Assembly (NCBI GenBank): GCA_934621705.1
Contig: CAKTUP010000129.1
Coordinates: forward strand, 1-5,459
Origin: an uncultured Petrimonas sp.
GTDB taxonomy: Bacteria > Bacteroidota > Bacteroidia > Bacteroidales > Dysgonomonadaceae
Direction of reading: 5' to 3'
Length of the DNA: 5,459 nt
The position numbers were made by a program, and so were the translations under genes. Shown here piece after piece: positions 1 through 5,459 of the stretch. Every line of letters begins with the position of its first letter. Within the stretch, counting starts at the first letter, position 1. Under the pieces are notes generated by a model. The model worked only from the letters and a program-made list of their open reading frames with translations. It made no database searches and was not told where the DNA came from.

Positions 1-1
1 C

Positions 2-1720
2 TTTAATCATGATCAAGAGAATGTGTACGACGCACCTTACTCCACCGCCTTCTCTTCATATAACCCTTTAAACAGTAACATGTACCAACGTTGGGATAAA
101 TACAACCTTACCACGGGTATTTTCCAATTGGATTACATCCGTTCTTTTGGCAAACACAATCTTTCGGCAATGGCAAACTATCAGAGCCAGATTAGAAAAA
201 CCAATTGGACTTCAGCAAAGAGAAAAGGATACCCCACAACATTGGCTCCACAACTTGACTTGGGTGCCGAAATGGATTCAAGTGGGGGAACATCTACCGA
301 ATGGGGATCTGCATCATATATTGGACGCGTTACCTATGATTATGACAACAAATACCTTTTCCAATACAGCGCCAACTACAATGGCTCACTCAGCTACAGC
401 CCCGAAAAGCGTTGGGGATACTTCCAAGCCGTATCATTAGGATGGGTGGCCACACGTGAAGCGTGGTTTAGAGATTTGGTCAATCCAAATATCGTGAACA
501 TGCTAAAACTTCGCGGTGGTGTGGGATTAGTTGGAAACGAAGTGGGATATCCATTTTCTTTCCTTACGCAATACGCGCAAGGTGGCAACCGAGTGTTATT
601 TGGAGAAGGAATGACTCCCAACGTCGCTTGGAGTGTTTCTTCTATAGCTAACAACCTACAATGGTCAAGCAGTACACAATACGGAGTTGGATTAGACTTT
701 GGACTGCTTCGCGACAGGCTTACGGGGTCATTCGATACCTATCTTTATTTAAATAAGGGTGATATTATGAATATGACCGATGAGATGATACGTACAGACA
801 TCTTAGGTATGCCCAACATTCCACAAATAAATGCACCTTATTCTACTTCAAGAAAAGGAGGATTCGAAGTTTCGCTTAATTGGCAAGATAAAATAGACCA
901 AGTTGGATATCGTTTAGGTGTAAACTACTCATATTGGGATCAACGGGTATCACGCCATACCGATAAAAGTTCAGATTGGTGGTCCCCTGTATTTGACAAT
1001 ATTGGAAAACGAAGAATGCATCCTGTTTATCAATTAGGATTAAAAACTGATGGTTTACACACAGATTGGAACGAGATGTACAATTCATTTCTACACGCAG
1101 GCAATAACAGAACATTAGGTTCTCCGAGATTAGTTGACTTAAATGGAGATGGACGCGAAACCGACTATTACATCCTAAACGTACCTGGCACAACTCCATT
1201 AACTCAATTTGGTGTAACATTGGGCGCCGATTGGAATGGTTTCGATTTCGAAGTATTCTTCCAAGGGGCAACGCATGTCTCAGGCGCAATGCCCTCACCC
1301 ATGCGTAACCAGCAAGATTGGATGTGGAATTACGGACAATATGCCTTTCAAAATGCATACACTCCCAGCAATCCAAATCCGGACGCAGCTCTTCCCATGC
1401 CGGCACCCGCAGGAAACAGTTTCGGATATTCATACATAGATATTTGGGCTTTTGATGCTTCTTACTTGAAGCTCAAAAACATCAGTTTGCGCTATGATAT
1501 GAAAAGAAGTATCTTGAGAAATGTTTCCTTCATACAAGGATTCGACTTATCTTTTGTAGTGACGAATGCCCTTACATGGACAAAAAAATCGTATCCGCTG
1601 AAAGGACTTCAAGATCCTGAGTTTATCACATCAGGAGCCTCTATCTACAATAATAACGGTTCATTGGGTAGTTATCCAACGCAGCGTTCGTATACTTTAG
1701 GTGTAAGTGTAACATTATAA
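2..1720 (+). CDS. SusC/RagA-family TonB-dependent outer-membrane receptor, C-terminal part (5' end outside window)
   Basis: This is the C-terminal portion (572 visible residues) of a TonB-linked outer-membrane importer of the SusC type, which moves glycans or peptides across the outer membrane with a SusD partner. The frame is open to the left edge: codons before the GTG at 23 read FNHDQEN, so that GTG is internal and not a start. Family members usually run to about 1,000 residues, so the signal peptide, any carboxypeptidase-like domain, the plug and the first barrel strands are missing. Visible hallmarks are alternating aromatic beta-strand patterns, KGGFEVSLNW near visible residue 285, a DLNGDGRETD loop at 379, FGVTLGADWNGFDFEVFFQGA soon after, and DASYLKLKNISLRY at 485. 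It ends in VSVTL, a normal barrel end. The SusD-type gene begins 14 bp later. The family assignment is firm; the substrate is unknown. Confidence 0.95.
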   Translation, partial: FNHDQENVYDAPYSTAFSSYNPLNSNMYQRWDKYNLTTGIFQLDYIRSFGKHNLSAMANYQSQIRKTNWTSAKRKGYPTTLAPQLDLGAEMDSSGGTSTEWGSASYIGRVTYDYDNKYLFQYSANYNGSLSYSPEKRWGYFQAVSLGWVATREAWFRDLVNPNIVNMLKLRGGVGLVGNEVGYPFSFLTQYAQGGNRVLFGEGMTPNVAWSVSSIANNLQWSSSTQYGVGLDFGLLRDRLTGSFDTYLYLNKGDIMNMTDEMIRTDILGMPNIPQINAPYSTSRKGGFEVSLNWQDKIDQVGYRLGVNYSYWDQRVSRHTDKSSDWWSPVFDNIGKRRMHPVYQLGLKTDGLHTDWNEMYNSFLHAGNNRTLGSPRLVDLNGDGRETDYYILNVPGTTPLTQFGVTLGADWNGFDFEVFFQGATHVSGAMPSPMRNQQDWMWNYGQYAFQNAYTPSNPNPDAALPMPAPAGNSFGYSYIDIWAFDASYLKLKNISLRYDMKRSILRNVSFIQGFDLSFVVTNALTWTKKSYPLKGLQDPEFITSGASIYNNNGSLGSYPTQRSYTLGVSVTL

Positions 1721-1734
1721 TAATAGAATTAATT

Positions 1735-3705
1735 ATGAAAAATAAGATATTTAAATTTATATTTAGCGGAGTGCTCGTCTTGTTTGTTATGGGTATCTCT
1801 ATTGCTTGCGACCCTCTGGGTGTGGAGCCAACCACACAGGTTGACGAGACTCGCTTTTGGCTTAACCCACAATTGGCTCGCTCTTATGTAAACGATTTTT
1901 ATTTTTGGGGAGCTACCGGCTCCGGCGACACGTTTCAATCGGAACAATGGTCGGATAATTGTCAAGGTAATATTGAACAAGACTGGGCAGATTATCGTCA
2001 ATACAGTTTCAATTATCGCCGATACGATGAAAGTGGTGGATTGGGACTTGCACCTTGGGCAAGCGCTTATAGGAGAATATACAAGGTAAACTTAGGGTTG
2101 GAGAAATTAACAGGCTCATCATCTTTAAGTGAAAACCTCAAAAGTCAACTATTGGCAGAAACCTATTTTTTTAGAGCGTTTATTTATTTTGACATGATAA
2201 AATTTTGGGGTGCCGTTCCTTATGTAAGCAAAGCTCTTACCGTTGAAGACGAGACTTATTTGCCTCAAAACAAACGTGAAGAAATATTTGATAACATTCT
2301 ATCTGATTTGAACGAGTCCGTAGCCTTTTTTGAGAAATCAGACGGAAGGTCAGAGATAGGAATGGTAAACAAAAATGTGACAACGGCATTTATCTCACGC
2401 GTAGCTTTGTACGCAGCAAATGCCGCTGATGCTTCAGCAAAAGGGATATACACCCAGGATACCAAAGGGCTTTTCAAATTTGAGAAAAATGCACAACACT
2501 ATTATCAAATAGCCTATAATGCAGCAAAAAGTTTGATTGGTAAATACAGCCTTGAAACTGATTATGAGGATTTATTTACAAGTCCTACATCTCATACCAG
2601 CAGAGAGTCTATATGGCCGGTATTGTTTAAGGAAAACCAACGAGGAGGTTTCAACCCCACAAGCAAAAATGGCCCCGACGACCTATACTATGGCAGCACC
2701 GAAGACAGAACTTTTAGATGGGAATTCCGCTCTGGATTATTTCCAACTCAGGATTTAGTGGATGCCTACTTGCAAAAAGATGAAGCTGACGGGAAATGGA
2801 AAAAATGGTGGGAAACTTCTCAATCTAAAGCCATGGGAGTTAAAGTTAATTCAGATGGTGAAATTGAAGGTACGACTGCCAATTATCGCGATATCTTTAA
2901 AAATAGAGATAAACGCTTCTACTCTACAGTAACTTATGATGGAGCTTATATGGGACCGGAAGAAGAACGCTATATTATTCAAACCTGGATTGACAACAGC
3001 GATCCTGCTAACACGCTAAAATACAGCTCGCTTCACACAGGATACAGGTATGTAGACAGAATGACTGCCGTTCCTGGTGGAAGAGGTTCTTCACAAACAA
3101 TAACAGGGTACTATTCGAGAAAATATTCGCAATTTAATAGATTTAATGATGACGGAACGCTTAATAAGAACCAGCGTGAAACAAGTTACTTCAATATTCG
3201 ATATGCAGAGGTTTTGCTGAACGGTGCAGAAGCAGGAATAAAATTAGGACAAACAGCAGAAGCCACAGGATATATCAATCAAATACGTAATCGTGCCGGT
3301 CTCTCAAACTACGAGGGAAATGACTTGTACGAAGAGATGAAACTCCAACGCCGTTTAGAGTTCGCTTTCGAAGCTCCGGGATTCAGGTATTTTGACTTGT
3401 TGCGCTGGGGTGAAGCCGAAGGTAAATCAACTATCGAAGAATTAAACAATGCCTCCCGTGGTTTATACATCTTCCGCAAAGGTGTTGAAAGTAACAAAGT
3501 GGGAGAGAATGGATACCCGGTTCAACCCGGTGGAGAGGGATATTTCACACCTCAAATTAAAACCTACAGAATGACAACCGAACAATATCGTAGGAAGTTT
3601 GATCATAGTAGGTATTATTTTGCTCCTTTCTCTTTGACTATCCTCAAAGATTATACTCAATTGCAGCAAAACCCCGGATGGGATGGTTATAAATTAGAAA
3701 ATTAA
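1735..3705 (+). CDS. SusD/RagB-family nutrient-binding outer-membrane lipoprotein
   Basis: This is the surface lipoprotein partner of the upstream SusC-like receptor; in the family it forms a lid over the barrel and binds the nutrient. The 656-residue product starts with a lipoprotein signal peptide: basic MKNKIFK, a hydrophobic stretch, then ISIAC with the lipidated cysteine at residue 25. An N-terminal TPR-like helical segment is seen at about 141-165 (AETYFFRAFIYFDMIKFWGAVP). The C-terminal SusD signature begins near 485 (YFNIRYAEVLLNGAEAG, then INQIRNRAGL) and continues through RRLEFAFEAPGFRYFDLLRWGEA at 539-561. The ATG at 1735 is chosen because it places the signal peptide at the N-terminus; the leader is AT-rich with no Shine-Dalgarno, as is usual in Bacteroidetes. 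It is longer than many SusD proteins (about 500-600 residues), with extra sequence in the middle. Spacing on both sides suggests co-transcription. The ligand cannot be inferred. Confidence 0.95.
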   Translation: MKNKIFKFIFSGVLVLFVMGISIACDPLGVEPTTQVDETRFWLNPQLARSYVNDFYFWGATGSGDTFQSEQWSDNCQGNIEQDWADYRQYSFNYRRYDESGGLGLAPWASAYRRIYKVNLGLEKLTGSSSLSENLKSQLLAETYFFRAFIYFDMIKFWGAVPYVSKALTVEDETYLPQNKREEIFDNILSDLNESVAFFEKSDGRSEIGMVNKNVTTAFISRVALYAANAADASAKGIYTQDTKGLFKFEKNAQHYYQIAYNAAKSLIGKYSLETDYEDLFTSPTSHTSRESIWPVLFKENQRGGFNPTSKNGPDDLYYGSTEDRTFRWEFRSGLFPTQDLVDAYLQKDEADGKWKKWWETSQSKAMGVKVNSDGEIEGTTANYRDIFKNRDKRFYSTVTYDGAYMGPEEERYIIQTWIDNSDPANTLKYSSLHTGYRYVDRMTAVPGGRGSSQTITGYYSRKYSQFNRFNDDGTLNKNQRETSYFNIRYAEVLLNGAEAGIKLGQTAEATGYINQIRNRAGLSNYEGNDLYEEMKLQRRLEFAFEAPGFRYFDLLRWGEAEGKSTIEELNNASRGLYIFRKGVESNKVGENGYPVQPGGEGYFTPQIKTYRMTTEQYRRKFDHSRYYFAPFSLTILKDYTQLQQNPGWDGYKLEN

Positions 3706-3718
3706 TAAAAATACAACT

Positions 3719-4444
3719 ATGCTGAAAAAAACATTATATCATAAATTATTTATAGGAGTTGCCTTAATGTTCGGAAGCCTCACTTTTTCGAGTTGCGAAA
3801 AAGGATTGGTGTACGAAGAGGCTCCTGAAGCGACTTATTCTGAAGTTGGCATAAGATATTTTGCTGTTCGTTCAAGACAATTATTCGAAAATAAAATCTA
3901 TGCAGTAAACTGGGACAGATGGGTAGAGAATTACATTGATACCCGACAAATTGGAAGAACAGACCAGCCTTGGAAAAACAATACAAATGCTCCCGTAACT
4001 TTGAGCGACGGCACGATTGTACAACCGGGAGAATCTGCTGGAGGCGTAAAAATTGAAAAAGATGCAAGTGCTCCGGGTGGTGAGCTATATGTAGCTACAG
4101 TGGTGGCTACCGATCATGCTACACACCAAACAGCTAATAAAGGATTTCTATTTGACGGCAGCAAGTTTTCCGGAGGAGAATTTGAACTTGTTGCTCCTGT
4201 CGTAAACAATCGTTCAGAAAAAATAAAACTTCCGGTTAAAAAGAACGAATTAGTAGTAGACTTTCTTTATGTAGCAACCTATGATTGCGTATTAGAGCCT
4301 ATTAATGATGCTCCGCCAATGGGAAAACCGGGAGACTTCACTAAGCCTCATCGATATTTAGTAAAAAACATAGCATATCGTCCTGCCGGTGTACCACAAG
4401 CTACGCGTTTGTATGAACTTAGGGTGGTATTTGCTCCCAACTAA
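3719..4444 (+). CDS. Putative surface lipoprotein in SusE position, family not recognised
   Basis: The product is a 241-residue lipoprotein of unknown function. Residues 1-25 form a signal peptide (MLKKTLYHK, then a hydrophobic core) ending in a good lipobox, TFSSC, with the acylated cysteine at 26. The mature protein opens with CEKGLVYEEAPE, followed by an aromatic- and arginine-rich stretch (GIRYFAVRSRQLFENKIYAVNWDRWVENY). The rest looks beta-rich with many Gly, Val and Thr residues (GGELYVATVVATDH, GGEFELVAPVV, LVVDFLYVATYDCVLEP), ending in LYELRVVFAPN. I see no catalytic motif. It starts 13 bp after the SusD-type gene and is the last gene before a terminator, so it is probably made with the receptor pair. 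Proteins in this position often bind the same substrate at the cell surface (SusE/SusF in the starch system), so that role is inferred from position only. It is a real gene on the strength of its signal peptide and operon context. Confidence 0.88.
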   Translation: MLKKTLYHKLFIGVALMFGSLTFSSCEKGLVYEEAPEATYSEVGIRYFAVRSRQLFENKIYAVNWDRWVENYIDTRQIGRTDQPWKNNTNAPVTLSDGTIVQPGESAGGVKIEKDASAPGGELYVATVVATDHATHQTANKGFLFDGSKFSGGEFELVAPVVNNRSEKIKLPVKKNELVVDFLYVATYDCVLEPINDAPPMGKPGDFTKPHRYLVKNIAYRPAGVPQATRLYELRVVFAPN

Positions 4445-4467
4445 GTATCTAATAACAATTCTTAAAC

Positions 4468-4495
4468 TAAGGGTGTTGCCAGCGCAGCACCCTTA
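4468..4495 (+). terminator. Probable intrinsic terminator of the SusCD-lipoprotein operon
   Basis: A perfect 12-pair hairpin with one U-G pair: TAAGGGTGTTGC (4468-4479) pairs with GCAGCACCCTTA (4484-4495) around a CAGC tetraloop. It begins 24 bp after the stop codon of the lipoprotein gene. The following sequence is TTAATTAATTT rather than an unbroken T run, so termination may be less than complete and some read-through into the gene at 4517 is possible. Confidence 0.72.
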
Positions 4496-4516
4496 ATTAA
4501 TTTAACGATTCAGTAA

Positions 4517-5161
4517 ATGAAAATTAAAATTTTTTCTACATTATTTCTTCTGTGCATTTTTATTGGGGTAACGGCACAAACTCTATCCTCCTATCTTTTC
4601 GAGGAATTTCAAGACGGATTTGTGCAATACAAAGATGGCAGGCGGTTTGCCGTGCCGTTGAATTTTAATTTGATAACGGGAAAATATGTTTTCACAGACA
4701 ATGCCGATAACTTGGAAAAGGAGTTTACAGAACCGGAAATGGTGGTAAACATGCAAATCGGCTCACGAGTATTTCTTATGTCGGAGGGCGAAGCCACTGA
4801 AGTTATCCAAGCTGAGCCTCGGTTTTGGGTTTTATACTCAGGCATGAAAAAGAAAGCTCCCGATAAAATATCCTACGGTGGAACTTCAGAAACGGCATCG
4901 GTAGATAGTTACTCTTCCCTGTCGGGAAAAGGGATTATAAGCGGTATTAGAGAAAATGCACGCATGGTTGCGGATGTGCACAAGGAGTATAAAATACAAG
5001 TGGGCAAACGAAACAAAAGTTTCTACAACAAAAGAAGTTTTTTGAAAGCATTTCCGAAGAAAAAACGGGCCGATTTAGAAACCTATATGGATGAAAACGA
5101 AACGAATTTCGATTCCGTAGAACAAGTATTCGAGTTGTATCAGTATGCGATTTCCTTGTAA
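4517..5161 (+). CDS. Secreted or periplasmic protein of unknown function
   Basis: The 214-residue product is exported but I do not recognise a named family. Residues 1-20 are a classic type I signal peptide: MKIK, a hydrophobic core, and cleavage expected after VTA, leaving Gln21 as the first mature residue. Cys13 lies inside the core in FLLC, which is a poor lipobox, so a soluble exported protein is more likely than a lipoprotein. The first half looks beta-rich (GFVQYKDGRRFAVPLNFNLITGKYVF at 34-59, then a run near MQIGSRVFLMSEGEA). A Ser/Gly-rich linker (about 120-142) leads to a lysine-rich C-terminal part (from about 155: HKEYKIQVGKRNKSFYNKRSFLKAFPKKKR) and an acidic helical tail. The pattern of a short KDG-containing strand repeat plus a C-terminal FLKAFP segment resembles uncharacterised exported Bacteroidetes proteins, an impression from memory. 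It lies beyond the operon terminator, so it is probably a separate unit; no clear promoter is visible. Confidence 0.85.
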   Translation: MKIKIFSTLFLLCIFIGVTAQTLSSYLFEEFQDGFVQYKDGRRFAVPLNFNLITGKYVFTDNADNLEKEFTEPEMVVNMQIGSRVFLMSEGEATEVIQAEPRFWVLYSGMKKKAPDKISYGGTSETASVDSYSSLSGKGIISGIRENARMVADVHKEYKIQVGKRNKSFYNKRSFLKAFPKKKRADLETYMDENETNFDSVEQVFELYQYAISL

Positions 5162-5377
5162 GCTCTGAATGTGTCGCCATTTTCCGCAACACCTTCCACA
5201 AGCACGGAAACAGGCAAGTTTGAGTAGGTTATATAAAAGTCCGCTTTTGCTTTTCCGTTTTTTATGTGCAAACATGGTTGCCAAAGCAATACGGAGCGTA
5301 AGTCCGGCTTATTGGGTGGTAAAGACGATGTGCATACTCCTCTTTGGTGGGCAAAGCCATAAGTTTTTTACCCTATT
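5162..5377. other. Intergenic stretch with no supportable gene
   Basis: About 216 bp between the secreted-protein gene and the bidirectional terminator. A plus-strand ATG frame of 70 codons spans 5169-5381, but its product lacks a signal peptide or any domain I know, its stop codon runs into the terminator hairpin, and overlapping frames on both strands are also open; I do not call it a gene. Only weak hairpins are seen (TTTCCG at 5181-5186 with CGGAAA at 5205-5210; AAAAG at 5235-5239 with CTTTT at 5244-5248). It could be the 3' untranslated region of the upstream gene, or hold a decayed gene or a small RNA ending at the terminator. Confidence 0.5.
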
Positions 5378-5414
5378 ATAAAAAAACCGCTCTTCACCCG
5401 AGCGGTTTTTTTAT
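5378..5414. terminator. Strong bidirectional intrinsic terminator
   Basis: The GC core CCGCTC (5387-5392) pairs with GAGCGG (5400-5405) around a 7-base loop, TTCACCC. It is flanked by an A run (5380-5386) on the left and a T run (5406-5412) on the right, which extend the pairing outward. Read on the plus strand the hairpin is followed by seven T residues, and read on the minus strand likewise, so it can stop transcripts from the plus-strand gene at 4517 and from a converging minus-strand gene. Confidence 0.92.
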
Positions 5415-5459
5415 TGTGCACTACTCCCCTCCTCCAACTCCGACAAATACTTCTCAATA
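5411..5459 (-). CDS. C-terminal end of a convergent minus-strand protein (partial)
   Basis: On the minus strand the last 49 bases read as an open frame entering from the right edge: IEKYLSELEEGSSAQ followed by TAA (complement of 5411-5413). The residues form an acidic, helix-like tail, plausible for a protein C-terminus. The stop codon falls exactly at the edge of the terminator hairpin, the usual arrangement for a gene ending there, and the A/T tracts on both sides of the hairpin suit convergent genes. With only 15 codons visible, neither the family nor the reality of the gene can be proven; another minus-strand frame is also open but would run through the terminator. Confidence 0.5.
   Translation of the reverse strand, partial: IEKYLSELEEGSSAQ

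Noticed and set aside
876..1433. A 185-codon minus-strand open frame inside the SusC gene
   Set aside because: It is entirely antisense to a clearly coding SusC region, has no recognisable domain or signal peptide, and is best explained as a shadow frame.
1729..2001. A 90-codon minus-strand frame over the SusC-SusD junction
   Set aside because: It overlaps the SusD signal peptide and N-terminus in antisense and shows no protein-like features.
4475..4505. Possible Bacteroides-type promoter for the gene at 4517 (GTTG, 19 bp, TAATTTAA)
   Set aside because: Both elements match TTTG and TAnnTTTG poorly, they overlap the terminator hairpin, and the resulting leader would be only a few bases.
5181..5210. 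Inverted repeat TTTCCG / CGGAAA as a terminator for the gene ending at 5161
   Set aside because: Only six pairs with an 18-base loop and no T run follows; the hairpin at 5378-5414 is far stronger.
5075..5284. A 69-codon minus-strand frame over the end of the secreted-protein gene
   Set aside because: It mostly lies antisense to real coding sequence or in the intergenic stretch, has no upstream signals, and its product is low-complexity in basic and cysteine residues.
1..5459. CRISPR array, tRNA/rRNA gene, insertion sequence or attachment site
   Set aside because: No spaced direct repeats, cloverleaf pattern, transposase-like protein or terminal inverted repeats were seen on reading both strands.

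Overview
The window looks like a piece of a Bacteroidetes (probably Bacteroidales) chromosome. The evidence is a SusC/SusD-type outer-membrane uptake pair, lipoproteins with Bacteroidetes-style N-termini, AT-rich gene leaders without Shine-Dalgarno sequences, and moderately AT-rich coding sequence. I cannot name the species.

Layout. Positions 2-4444 hold three tightly spaced plus-strand genes: the C-terminal half of a SusC-like TonB-dependent receptor (cut by the left edge), a complete SusD/RagB-family lipoprotein, and a 241-residue lipoprotein of no family I recognise. The gaps are 14 and 13 bp, so they are almost certainly one transcript. A 12-bp-stem hairpin at 4468-4495 lies just after the third stop codon and probably ends that transcript. 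A separate plus-strand gene (4517-5161) encodes a 214-residue exported protein with a type I signal peptide. Positions 5162-5377 carry no gene I can support. A strong hairpin at 5378-5414, with A and T tracts on opposite sides, can terminate in both directions. The C-terminus of a convergent minus-strand gene appears to reach its edge and run off the right end of the window.

How the genes work together. In SusCD systems the lipoprotein SusD caps the extracellular mouth of the SusC barrel and captures a nutrient (glycan or peptide), which SusC imports using TonB energy. Extra surface lipoproteins encoded just after susD (SusE/F position) usually help bind the substrate, and the third gene sits in that place. 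No enzyme or regulator lies downstream before the terminator, so the substrate cannot be read from this window.

The most interesting items are the unrecognised SusE-position lipoprotein and the unrecognised secreted protein after the operon. I did not find a clearly new system (no CRISPR, mobile element, RNA gene or defence genes).
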